A DNA stretch of 6,170 nt from Candidatus Bathycorpusculum fermentans (GTDB lineage Archaea; Thermoproteota; Bathyarchaeia; Bathyarchaeales; Bathycorpusculaceae). Made by a program: the position numbers and the translations under genes. Below the pieces are notes generated by a model. It worked only from the letters and a program-made list of their open reading frames with translations, had not been told where the DNA came from and ran no database searches. Below are positions 1-6,135 of this stretch, piece by piece (positions within the stretch are counted from its first letter, which is position 1; each line of letters begins with the position of its first letter). The DNA lies in NCBI GenBank assembly GCA_009787175.1, contig WRGM01000082.1, positions 1 to 6,170 of the forward strand, given 5' to 3'.

Positions 1-1
1 C

Positions 2-61
2 TGCTGTACTGCTGGCGTTGTGACTAGTGCTAAAATCGAAGACTACATAAATCGTTCTTAA
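2..61 (+). CDS. possible 3' end of an unidentified upstream gene
   Basis: Frame 2 is open from the window edge to a TAA at 59-61 and reads CCTAGVVTSAKIEDYINRS. The other two forward frames stop within 27 bases. The codons and residues look like ordinary coding sequence, and the stop lies ten bases before a strong hairpin that could end its transcript. Nineteen residues are too few to name a family. It could be the C-terminus of a real upstream + strand gene or chance open frame. Confidence 0.35.
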   Translation, partial: CCTAGVVTSAKIEDYINRS

Positions 62-70
62 AACCAGAGA

Positions 71-104
71 TACTCACCCCGTAAGGGGTGAGTAGTTCAT
101 TTTT
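71..104 (+). terminator. perfect GUAA-capped hairpin followed by a short T-run
   Basis: TACTCACCCC (71-80) pairs perfectly with GGGGTGAGTA (85-94) around a GTAA loop, which is a GNRA tetraloop in RNA. Five of the ten pairs next to the loop include the C4/G4 run, so the stem is stable. TTTTT follows at 100-104, five bases after the stem. It sits between the possible upstream stop codon (61) and the rpl10e promoter (about 116), the place for a terminator of the upstream gene. Most archaeal terminators are simple U-runs, so a structured RNA 3' end or a processing/stability element is an alternative reading. Confidence 0.5.
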
Positions 105-115
105 CCATACATAAC

Positions 116-125
116 TTTAATATAA
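116..125 (+). promoter_or_regulatory. TATA-like box for rpl10e-pps
   Basis: TTTAATATAA resembles the archaeal TATA box. Its centre near 121 predicts a transcription start around 145-148, giving a leader of about 10-13 bases before the ATG at 158. No convincing BRE is visible just upstream. It is the only clear TATA-like element between the hairpin and the gene. Confidence 0.5.
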
Positions 126-143
126 GGCGCACAAAAAGTATGA

Positions 144-151
144 GAGATGAT
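144..151 (+). promoter_or_regulatory. Shine-Dalgarno sequence of rpl10e
   Basis: GAGATGAT matches seven of eight bases of GAGGTGAT, the complement of the usual archaeal 16S 3' end. The spacing to the ATG at 158 is six bases. This supports 158 as the start. An in-frame TAG at 155-157 immediately before the ATG rules out any earlier start. Confidence 0.55.
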
Positions 152-157
152 ATATAG

Positions 158-691
158 ATGCAAGCGCGAAATTTCAGGCACGTGAAGAACCGCCCTTATA
201 CTCGCAAAGAGTATGCTCGTGGTTTTCCACCGCCAAAGATTGTAAAATTTACTATGGGTGATACAAAAGCCGCTTTTGACTGCGAACTTCAATTATTATC
301 CACAAAACGCGTCCAAGTACGCCACTGCGCACTCGAAGCAGCGCGTGTCGCCACAAATCGTGTTTTGATGGAGAAATTAGTAAACGATTATCTATTAGTG
401 GTTCAGCCATATCCCCACATTATCTTGCGCGAGAACAAAATGATTTTCGGCGCGCACGCCGATAGGCTTCAACAAGGTATGAGACGCTCATTTGGAACAC
501 CTGTAGGCACCGCCGCAAAGGTCGAAGTGGGTCAACCGATAATTACTGTCAGAGTGAAATCGGCTGCTGTTGAAACAGCTAAGATGGCTCTCAAGCGCGG
601 GAGCGCCAAGTTGCCGATTCACTGTAACGTCGTGGAAACAAAACTTGTTGTTGCCCCAGAAGAAGTTTCTTCGGATTCTTCGGAGGATTAG
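158..691 (+). CDS. rpl10e: 50S ribosomal protein L10e (uL16 family)
   Basis: This 177-residue protein has the usual length and layout of archaeal L10e, the counterpart of bacterial L16 and eukaryotic Rpl10, which binds 23S rRNA near the peptidyl-transferase centre and A-site. The N-terminus carries the family pattern (FRHVKNRPYTRKEYARG, about residues 6-22). The most conserved block is ADRLQQGMRRSFGTPVG at residues 101-117, matching the family's ADRLxxGMRxxFGxPxG. The basic C-terminal domain (KMALKRGSAKLP) follows, then a short acidic tail, SSDSSED. The start is fixed by an in-frame stop directly upstream and by a Shine-Dalgarno sequence. pps begins 17 bases after the stop codon, so the two genes are probably co-transcribed. 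The family call is secure. Confidence 0.97.
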   Translation: MQARNFRHVKNRPYTRKEYARGFPPPKIVKFTMGDTKAAFDCELQLLSTKRVQVRHCALEAARVATNRVLMEKLVNDYLLVVQPYPHIILRENKMIFGAHADRLQQGMRRSFGTPVGTAAKVEVGQPIITVRVKSAAVETAKMALKRGSAKLPIHCNVVETKLVVAPEEVSSDSSED

Positions 692-703
692 TCGGGAGAC
701 TAA
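688..703 (+). promoter_or_regulatory. small hairpin at the rpl10e stop / pps ribosome-binding site
   Basis: TTAGTC (688-693) pairs perfectly with GACTAA (698-703) around a GGGA loop, another GNRA-type tetraloop. The rpl10e stop codon TAG (689-691) lies in the 5' arm. GGAG (695-698), the likely pps Shine-Dalgarno, occupies the loop and the first base of the 3' arm, ten bases before the TTG start. The stem has only two G-C pairs, so it is weak. Ribosomes terminating on rpl10e would open it, which would fit translational coupling, but six-base repeats can also occur by chance. Confidence 0.4.
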
Positions 704-708
704 ACCGC

Positions 709-3177
709 TTGAACAGCAAAGTTCACAAAGCAGCTGAGGTATCACTTCCATCAGCTGTAAGCAGAGTCCCAATCTTATGGTTTAAAGATGTACGTAACGG
801 AGATGTTGCTGTTGTTGGCGGTAAGAATGCGAGTCTCGGTGAGATGATTCGTGCGGGCTTAAGAGTTCCAAACGGATTTGCCATTACCGCATACTCATAC
901 GAGCGATTTATTGAAGAGGCTCAGATTTCCAAAAAAATTTATGAAATAATTAAGGACACTATTACAGATCCTAGTGATCCTACTCAATATGAGGATGCTT
1001 CAAAGATTATCCGTGAGTTAATTGAAAAAACTCCTATGCCTAAGGATATAGAGACGTCAATTAGAAAGGCGTATGAAGAGTTAAACAAGAGTTTTAATCT
1101 TAAGGATACTTTTGTTGCTGTTCGTTCTAGTGCTACAGCAGAGGATTTGCCTGATGCATCTTTTGCTGGACAACAAGAGACTTACCTCAATGTTAAGGGT
1201 GCTGATGATCTTGTTGACAAGGTTGTGAAGTGTTGGTCAAGTTTATTTACCCCCAGAGCTATTTTTTATCGTGCTGAGAAGAATTTTGCGCATGATCAGG
1301 TTTTCATTAGTGTTGGGGTTCAAAAAATGGTCAACTCGCGTGTTGCGGGTGTTATGTTTACAATTAATCCTGTAACTGGCGACAAAGATGAGATTGTTAT
1401 AGAATGTACTTTTGGTCTTGGTGAGGCCGTGGTTTCAGGCGCTGTTACTCCTGACGGTTTTGTGATTGACAAGGCAACAGGTCAAATTAAAAATCGACGT
1501 ATTGCCAAAAAAGTAGTTGAGTACATTCGTGATCCAGTTACAAGTGAAACTATTCATTCACCAATTACAGATGATAGGGTTGAAAAACCTTGTGTAACTG
1601 ATGGTGAACTCGCGATTCTTGTGGGTCTCGCTCGTAGGATTGAGAAGCATTACGGTAAGCCCATGGATATTGAGTGGGCAATAGATAGAGATTTATCTTC
1701 TGACAATATTTTCTTAGTTCAGGCACGTCCTGAAACAGTGTGGTCAAAAGCTATGGAAACACCCCCAGTTGTTGATTCTAAAGAAAAAGTTGGCTCTCTA
1801 AATATCATCGTCAAAGGTATTAGTGCTGGTAAACGTGGTTATGGTTTTGGTGTTGCCAAAGTTGCCAAAACGACTGCTGAAGCAGCATCTATTATGCAAA
1901 AAGGCGATGTTTTAGTTACCGACATGACAAACCCAGACTTTGTTCCATACATGAAACTCGCCTCTGCAATAGTAACTGATAAGGGCGGTATTACATCGCA
2001 CGCGGCTATTGTAAGTCGAGAGTTAAACATTCCATGTGTTGTTGGAACAGAGGTTGGAACTCAAGTTATAAAATCCGGTAAAGAGTATACTGTTGACTCA
2101 AGAAATGGTATAATATATGAGGGAATATTGAAGCAGGCGCAAACTGCGACAGGTAGTAATACTGCCCTGTTACACATTACAGGCAACACCGTTGATGCAC
2201 CTGCCCCGGTGACTGCTACAAAGATTTACATGAATTTAGCCATTCCTGAAATGATTGAAACATACAAAGATCTGCCATTTCAAGGCATAGGTTTAATGCG
2301 CGCAGAATTCCTCTTTGCAAATTATATTAAAGAACATCCAATGTCTCTAGTTGATAAAGGCGAATCTCAGAAACTCGTTGATAAATTCGCTGAAGGCGTA
2401 GCAACAGTTGCCCGCGAAATCCAACCACGAATAGTAGTTGTCCGATTTAGTGACTTTAAAACAAATGAATACCGTGATCTTGAAGGCGGCGAGAAATATG
2501 AAATTGTTGAAGAAAACCCAATGTTGGGCTGGAGAGGTTGTAGTCGGTATATTAGTAAATGGTATGAGCAGGCTTTCCGTCTTGAATGTCAAGCTATAAA
2601 GAAGTGCCGTAACGAGTGGGGTCTTAAAAATGTTTACGTAATGCTCCCGATGGTTAGGACTATTTGGGAGGCGAAACAGGTTATTGAGATCATGCGGCAA
2701 GAGGGTCTTGAGCGTTCACGTGACTTTAAGATCTGGTTTATGGCAGAAACTCCAAGCATAGCTATTATGGCTGATGAATTTAGCAAATTAGTAGATGGCT
2801 TTAGCATTGGTAGTAATGATATGACTCAGGGTGTATTAATGATTGATCGTGACTCTGAACGGCTCGGTCAAATGGGCTATTTTGATGAGCGCGATCCCGC
2901 AGTAAAACGCATTATTGCCCATTTAATCAAAGTTGCCCATGAAAATGGTTGCACAGTGAGTATATGTGGTGAGGGTCCATCGAATTTGCCTGATTTCTGC
3001 GAATTCCTTATCCGCGTTGGCATTGATAGCATATCAGTAAACAACGATGCTGTCGCCGCAACACGGAGAAACGTTGCAGCTATAGAGCAAAAGATAATTC
3101 TTGAACGCTTAGCAGAAGCTGCCGCAATCGCTGCTGGTCAACCATTGAAGAAACCCGTTCCTGATTGGGAATGGTAA
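709..3177 (+). CDS. ppsA: phosphoenolpyruvate synthase (pyruvate, water dikinase)
   Basis: An 822-residue enzyme of full family length that interconverts pyruvate + ATP + water and PEP + AMP + phosphate; in archaea it usually feeds gluconeogenesis and in some lineages runs toward pyruvate. The N-terminal nucleotide/pyruvate-binding domain spans about residues 22-345, with WFKDV at its start, VGGKNASLGEM, FVAVRSSATAEDLPDASFAGQQ (135 on, R139 conserved), GLGEAVVSG (236-244) and VQARPETVW. The swivelling phosphohistidine domain has GGITSHAAIVSREL with His431 as the phospho-carrier. The C-terminal PEP-binding barrel has GLMRAEF (528-534), GSNDMTQ (701-707) and SICGEGPSN with catalytic Cys753. All key residues are present. 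The start is TTG: no ATG, GTG or TTG exists upstream in this open frame, and the next in-frame ATG lies inside the conserved domain. This leaves about 21 non-conserved residues ahead of the core. Co-transcription with rpl10e is likely. Confidence 0.96.
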   Translation: MNSKVHKAAEVSLPSAVSRVPILWFKDVRNGDVAVVGGKNASLGEMIRAGLRVPNGFAITAYSYERFIEEAQISKKIYEIIKDTITDPSDPTQYEDASKIIRELIEKTPMPKDIETSIRKAYEELNKSFNLKDTFVAVRSSATAEDLPDASFAGQQETYLNVKGADDLVDKVVKCWSSLFTPRAIFYRAEKNFAHDQVFISVGVQKMVNSRVAGVMFTINPVTGDKDEIVIECTFGLGEAVVSGAVTPDGFVIDKATGQIKNRRIAKKVVEYIRDPVTSETIHSPITDDRVEKPCVTDGELAILVGLARRIEKHYGKPMDIEWAIDRDLSSDNIFLVQARPETVWSKAMETPPVVDSKEKVGSLNIIVKGISAGKRGYGFGVAKVAKTTAEAASIMQKGDVLVTDMTNPDFVPYMKLASAIVTDKGGITSHAAIVSRELNIPCVVGTEVGTQVIKSGKEYTVDSRNGIIYEGILKQAQTATGSNTALLHITGNTVDAPAPVTATKIYMNLAIPEMIETYKDLPFQGIGLMRAEFLFANYIKEHPMSLVDKGESQKLVDKFAEGVATVAREIQPRIVVVRFSDFKTNEYRDLEGGEKYEIVEENPMLGWRGCSRYISKWYEQAFRLECQAIKKCRNEWGLKNVYVMLPMVRTIWEAKQVIEIMRQEGLERSRDFKIWFMAETPSIAIMADEFSKLVDGFSIGSNDMTQGVLMIDRDSERLGQMGYFDERDPAVKRIIAHLIKVAHENGCTVSICGEGPSNLPDFCEFLIRVGIDSISVNNDAVAATRRNVAAIEQKIILERLAEAAAIAAGQPLKKPVPDWEW

Positions 3178-3196
3178 ACTACCCTTTTACAATATC

Positions 3197-3209
3197 TTTT
3201 TTAGTTTTT
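3197..3209 (+). terminator. U-run terminator after pps
   Basis: Six Ts (3197-3202) and five Ts (3205-3209) follow the pps stop by about 20 bases, with no stem before them. Archaeal polymerases terminate on such U-runs without a hairpin. The second run overlaps the candidate TATA box of dph2, so the boundary between the two units is very tight. Confidence 0.5.
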
Positions 3210-3212
3210 AAT
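3205..3212 (+). promoter_or_regulatory. TATA-like box for dph2, predicting a leaderless mRNA
   Basis: TTTTTAAT is the best TATA-like element in the 57-base gap between pps and dph2. Transcription starting about 25 bases past its centre would begin at or next to the ATG at 3235. No Shine-Dalgarno-like sequence is present in the 20 bases before that ATG, which agrees with a leaderless transcript. The match to the consensus is modest. Confidence 0.35.
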
Positions 3213-3234
3213 TGCTAATACTCTTTAACGGTTT

Positions 3235-4242
3235 ATGTGTATGAAACATTTTGATTTTGAGGAAGAAAGAATTAAACAGGAAATCCAAAATCTCGGTGCT
3301 AAACGTGTTTTAATACAAATGCCTCAAGGTTTAAAACCTGAAGCACCCCGAATAACTAAGATAGTGGAGAAAATCGGTGCGATTGCCGTAATTTCTGCAG
3401 ACTCATGCTATGGTGCATGTGATATAGCTAGTAATGAAGCATTAACCCTTGACGCGGATATGATTATTCATTTTGGGCACTCAAAATTTGTTAAACACAC
3501 ACCAGTTCCAACTATTTATGTTGAGGCAAGAGCTCTAACAAGCATTACTGAAGCATTAGAGAAAGCTCTACCCCTGCTACATAGTTATTCAAAAATTGGT
3601 TTAGCAACATCTGTTCAACATATACAAACCCTCAATGAGGCGCGCGAGCTTCTGGTGCGTGCAGGAAAAACGGTAATCCTCGGCGAAGCCGGTCATACGG
3701 AGTATGCTGGACAAGTTATCGGCTGTGATTATAGTAATGTGAAATCAATTGTTGATGAAGTAGAAGCATACCTATTTGTCGGCGGCGGAATTTTTCATGC
3801 CTTGGGCATATCTTTGAGTACTTCTAAGCCAACATTTGTTGCTGACCCATACGATAACCGCGCTTTCTCAGTTATTGAGACTGCTCAAAAACTGTTAAAG
3901 CAACACTGGGCATGTATAGAGCAAGCAAAAACTGCTAAAAATATTGGTATACTTGTCGGTTTAAAACTTGGACAAAAACGATTCGATGATGCCTTAAAAG
4001 TTAAAGAGTTAATTGAAAAACATGAAAAAACTGCTTGCATTATTGCAATACGTGAGGTAACCCCTGAGGCTCTTCTTGAGTTTCCAACAATTGAAGCATA
4101 TGTGAACACAGCTTGTCCGAGGATTTCCATTGATGCGCCTGAAAAATTTGCAAAGCCCATATTAACAATTAACGAGTTTATGGTTGCATCTGGCGAAGCT
4201 TCATGGCAGAGCATGCTCAAAAAAGGATTATTCGAAAATTAG
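3235..4242 (+). CDS. dph2: diphthamide biosynthesis enzyme Dph2 (2-(3-amino-3-carboxypropyl)histidine synthase)
   Basis: This 335-residue protein matches archaeal Dph2, a cytosolic 4Fe-4S enzyme that cleaves S-adenosylmethionine in a non-classical way and transfers a 3-amino-3-carboxypropyl radical to the target histidine of elongation factor 2. Each of the three repeated sub-domains supplies one cluster cysteine in the family. Here they are Cys62 in SCYGACDIA, Cys164 in GCDYSN and Cys294 in NTACPRISID; Cys58 in the first motif is an extra cysteine that could be confused with the ligand. Other family marks are IQMPQGLK (about 27-34), the HFGHSKF / YVEAR region and LVGLKLGQKR. Archaea use one Dph2 homodimer where eukaryotes use Dph1-Dph2. 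A second in-frame ATG at 3241 is an equally possible start. Its last 40 bases overlap the next gene. Confidence 0.94.
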   Translation: MCMKHFDFEEERIKQEIQNLGAKRVLIQMPQGLKPEAPRITKIVEKIGAIAVISADSCYGACDIASNEALTLDADMIIHFGHSKFVKHTPVPTIYVEARALTSITEALEKALPLLHSYSKIGLATSVQHIQTLNEARELLVRAGKTVILGEAGHTEYAGQVIGCDYSNVKSIVDEVEAYLFVGGGIFHALGISLSTSKPTFVADPYDNRAFSVIETAQKLLKQHWACIEQAKTAKNIGILVGLKLGQKRFDDALKVKELIEKHEKTACIIAIREVTPEALLEFPTIEAYVNTACPRISIDAPEKFAKPILTINEFMVASGEASWQSMLKKGLFEN

Positions 4243-4910
4243 ATCTTGAACTGTTTCTTTCAACAGTACAGGTTAATCCAACGCCTAATGTTACTCTTGA
4301 GCAGTACACTATATCTGAAAGTATAGCTGCAACTATGCTCCATATTGCCGCGTATGCAAATAATGATATAGTAGGTAAACATGTTTTGGACTTGGGCTGT
4401 GGCACTGGCAGGCTTAGTTTAGGAGCAGCTTTCCTTGGAGCAAAAACTGTTCTAGGCGTTGATATTGACAGAGCAGCTTTAAAAGTTGCTATTACAAATT
4501 CACAAAATACCTCTTTAACTGCTAATACTGATTGGATAAATGGCGATATCTCTACTATTAATGGCCAATTTGACACAGTTTTGCAGAACCCTCCTTTTGG
4601 GGTCCAAATACGTAATGCAGACCGTGCCTTTCTAATTAAAGCATTAGCATCTGGTAGAAAAATATATTCTCTACATAACCATCCACAGGTGGATAAACGC
4701 TTAGTTAATATGCTAAAATCTTCTAGAGCAGACTTATTTGAAGTTCAACCATCCGCTTTTCTAAAACACTTCATCGAACAGCACGGCGGCATCGTTAAAA
4801 CCGTTTATGCCACCCTTATGACTATACCTAAAATGTTTGATTTCCACACTAAAGAGCACCATGACTTTGTCATTGACCTCTATGTTATCGAACGCGCTTT
4901 TGATAAATAG
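4203..4910 (+). CDS. METTL5-like N6-adenine rRNA methyltransferase (predicted)
   Basis: A 235-residue class I SAM-dependent methyltransferase. Motif I is VLDLGCGTGRLSLGA (61-75), followed by the acidic VLGVDID strand end, and the catalytic motif is NPPFG (129-133), typical of enzymes that methylate exocyclic amino groups of adenine or guanine. The N-terminal LEQYTISESIAATML, the ADRAFLIKAL after NPPFG, YSLHN, and the C-terminal IPKMFDFH...VIDLYVIER pattern match archaeal relatives of human METTL5, which makes m6A in helix 44 of 18S rRNA with the partner TRMT112. That the substrate here is the corresponding 16S adenosine is an inference. The ATG at 4203 lies inside dph2 in another frame, and no other in-frame start precedes the conserved region. 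I see no Shine-Dalgarno, so expression probably depends on dph2 translation. Confidence 0.85.
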   Translation: MAEHAQKRIIRKLDLELFLSTVQVNPTPNVTLEQYTISESIAATMLHIAAYANNDIVGKHVLDLGCGTGRLSLGAAFLGAKTVLGVDIDRAALKVAITNSQNTSLTANTDWINGDISTINGQFDTVLQNPPFGVQIRNADRAFLIKALASGRKIYSLHNHPQVDKRLVNMLKSSRADLFEVQPSAFLKHFIEQHGGIVKTVYATLMTIPKMFDFHTKEHHDFVIDLYVIERAFDK

Positions 4911-4938
4911 TTTCTTTTATGCAAAGTTGTTTTTCTTT
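4911..4938 (+). terminator. T-rich 3' end after the methyltransferase gene
   Basis: TTTCTTTT begins directly after the stop codon and TTTTTCTTT follows at 4930-4938, again without a preceding stem. This fits U-run termination of the dph2 unit before the csl4 promoter. Confidence 0.45.
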
Positions 4939-4984
4939 ACTAAATCAAAAGGTTTATTGCATAGCGTAGAATTTTAGCATATAC

Positions 4985-4993
4985 TATTTAATA
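4985..4993 (+). promoter_or_regulatory. TATA-like box for csl4-rpoL
   Basis: TATTTAATA in the 137-base spacer is the best candidate box. It predicts a transcription start near 5014 and a leader of about 34 bases. The purine run AAAGAGAGAA (5031-5040), 7 to 10 bases before the ATG, could serve as a weak ribosome-binding site. Other AT-rich stretches nearby make the exact box uncertain. Confidence 0.4.
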
Positions 4994-5047
4994 ATCGTGT
5001 TCATACCGTAGGTTATTAAAGTAACAAGTTAAAGAGAGAAAATTACA

Positions 5048-5629
5048 ATGAGTCTAAAACAGCCGGAACAAAAAAGCGGACATATAGTTTTACCGGGAGA
5101 GCGACTAGGTGTTATTGAAGAGTTCATTCCTGATTCAGGAACGTATGTTCAAGACAGTGTTATCTACTCAAAAATTGTTGGACACACATTAATGGATCTC
5201 CTCAACAAACGAGTCTCAGTATATCCATTAGTCAACAGTCCTATAACCCCAAAAACTGGCACAATAGTTCTTGGCCAAGTCGGAAATGCACAAACAGATA
5301 ATGCACTGGTAAGGATTTTCAAAGTTGGCAACAAAAAAATCAGCGGCGTTTTCGGTGGCATCATTCACATATCTGACGTTTCTGACCGCTATATTACATC
5401 CATGAATGAAGTCTGCAAAACTGGAGATATTATCCGCGCCAAAGTTCTAAGTGAAAAAAATCAAGTTTTTCATTTAGCAACTCAAGATAGAAATTTAGGT
5501 GTTCTTTACGCTTTCTGCTCACGATGTAGCACACTTACAAACCTTGACCGTTATGACTTACGTTGCCCTAAATGCGGCAACATTGAAAAACGCAAAATCG
5601 CCATTGACTATGGCACTGAACTACTCTAG
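5048..5629 (+). CDS. csl4: exosome RNA-binding cap protein Csl4
   Basis: A 193-residue protein of normal archaeal Csl4 length with the three expected parts. The N-terminal barrel (about 10-65) has the LPGERLGVIEEFIPDSGTY pattern. The S1 RNA-binding domain (about 70-145) runs from GTIVLGQV through GGIIHISDV to KTGDIIRAKVLS. The C-terminal zinc ribbon has CSRC (Cys157, Cys160) and CPKC (Cys173, Cys176). In archaea, Csl4 sits with Rrp4 on the Rrp41-Rrp42 hexamer, recruits RNA and DnaG, and helps thread substrates into the 3'-5' exoribonuclease/tailing chamber. All four zinc ligands are present. The adjacent downstream rpoL, 15 bases away, is a pairing I recall as common in archaea. No other exosome gene is in the window. 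Confidence 0.94.
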   Translation: MSLKQPEQKSGHIVLPGERLGVIEEFIPDSGTYVQDSVIYSKIVGHTLMDLLNKRVSVYPLVNSPITPKTGTIVLGQVGNAQTDNALVRIFKVGNKKISGVFGGIIHISDVSDRYITSMNEVCKTGDIIRAKVLSEKNQVFHLATQDRNLGVLYAFCSRCSTLTNLDRYDLRCPKCGNIEKRKIAIDYGTELL

Positions 5630-5633
5630 AGGG
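5629..5633 (+). promoter_or_regulatory. Shine-Dalgarno sequence of rpoL overlapping the csl4 stop
   Basis: GAGGG begins on the last base of the csl4 stop codon and lies eleven bases before the rpoL ATG. It is the only purine-rich match in the 15-base gap, and its place fits coupled translation of the pair. Confidence 0.5.
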
Positions 5634-5644
5634 AAAATAATAAA

Positions 5645-5929
5645 ATGAAAATTAATGTATTAAATAAAACTGAAAATGAACTAAAAATCGAAATTATAGG
5701 TGCAGATCATGGTATCTGTAACTTGTTACAGAAAAAAATCTTGTTAGACGAAAACGTTGACTTAGCCGGTTATGACGTCCCACATCCTTTAGCCTCAAAT
5801 CCAATCATTTATGTCCGAATGAAAGATAATAAGTCAAAGCCCCAAGATACATTATTAACTGCTGCTAAAAAGGCAATCGCAGACAATGATGACTTCACTA
5901 AAGCACTTGAAAAGGCATTAAAGGCCTAA
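5645..5929 (+). CDS. rpoL: DNA-directed RNA polymerase subunit L (Rpb11-like)
   Basis: This 94-residue protein has the length and sequence pattern of archaeal RpoL, the counterpart of eukaryotic Rpb11 and of one bacterial alpha N-terminal domain. It pairs with subunit D to form the platform on which RNA polymerase assembles. The family signature is clear: ADHGICNLLQKKIL at residues 20-33 (usual form HTLxNLL), then AGYDVPHPLASNPIIYVRMK at 41-60, and a C-terminal helical tail. It is translated from ATG with a Shine-Dalgarno at the csl4 stop, and four T-runs follow its own stop. Confidence 0.96.
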   Translation: MKINVLNKTENELKIEIIGADHGICNLLQKKILLDENVDLAGYDVPHPLASNPIIYVRMKDNKSKPQDTLLTAAKKAIADNDDFTKALEKALKA

Positions 5930-5931
5930 CA

Positions 5932-5978
5932 TTTTTTATCCATTTTTCAAAAACTTTTTCCTCTTAACTAACTTTTTT
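5932..5978 (+). terminator. series of four T-runs after rpoL
   Basis: Runs of six, five, five and six Ts occur at 5932-5937, 5943-5947, 5955-5959 and 5973-5978, starting three bases after the rpoL stop. No hairpin precedes them. Multiple consecutive U-runs are a usual archaeal arrangement and suggest staggered 3' ends for the csl4-rpoL transcript. Confidence 0.55.
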
Positions 5979-5983
5979 AGCTC

Positions 5984-6007
5984 TAAACCTTGTAAAACTA
6001 TGGTTTA
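5984..6007 (+). repeat. short inverted repeat after the T-runs
   Basis: TAAACC (5984-5989) and GGTTTA (6002-6007) are perfect inverted copies separated by twelve bases. The stem is short and not followed by a T-run, so a terminator role is doubtful. It may be chance in AT-rich DNA. Confidence 0.25.
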
Positions 6008-6053
6008 AAATTAATACATATTCCTACTGAGTACTACCCTGAATTCCCGAATT

Positions 6054-6066
6054 TTTATACCTACAA
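6054..6066 (+). repeat. first copy of the TTTATACCTAC repeat
   Basis: TTTATACCTACAA is identical over 13 bases to 6148-6160, and its first 11 bases are the inverse of 6136-6146. The copy is preceded by more Ts, giving TTTTTATA, so it could also act as a TATA box. Confidence 0.7.
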
Positions 6067-6074
6067 AAATCGAT

Positions 6075-6122
6075 ACGCTCGAAAAAACAATTAAACAACA
6101 ATACCGACTTAAAAACGCTCGA
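6075..6122 (+). repeat. pair of ACGCTCGA direct repeats
   Basis: ACGCTCGA occurs at 6075-6082 and again at 6115-6122, a start-to-start distance of 40 bases. Both stand out as GC-rich words in very AT-rich surroundings and lie between the outer TTTATACCTAC-type repeats. Confidence 0.5.
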
Positions 6123-6135
6123 TCACTTCTATTGC

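Noticed and set aside
140..157. Five-codon frame (MRDDI, then TAG) directly before the rpl10e ATG
   Set aside because: It would begin upstream of the predicted transcription start and has no ribosome-binding site; its only use is to show that L10e cannot start earlier.
74..292. Minus-strand open frame spanning the rpl10e start region
   Set aside because: It runs antisense through the hairpin, promoter and conserved N-terminus of L10e, and the product looks random.
2347..2700. 117-codon open frame on the minus strand
   Set aside because: It lies wholly inside pps, over well-conserved barrel sequence, and its product resembles no family. It is a shadow of the real gene.
3885..4576. Two minus-strand open frames (3885-4220 and 4217-4576) opposite dph2 and the methyltransferase gene
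   Set aside because: The + strand proteins there carry clear family motifs, while the antisense products are unrecognisable and have no promoter or ribosome-binding site that I can see.
4917..4964. Inverted repeat ATGCAA ... TTGCAT in the spacer before csl4
   Set aside because: Seven or eight pairs around a loop of about 32 bases in AT-rich DNA is within what chance gives, and it does not align with the predicted promoter.
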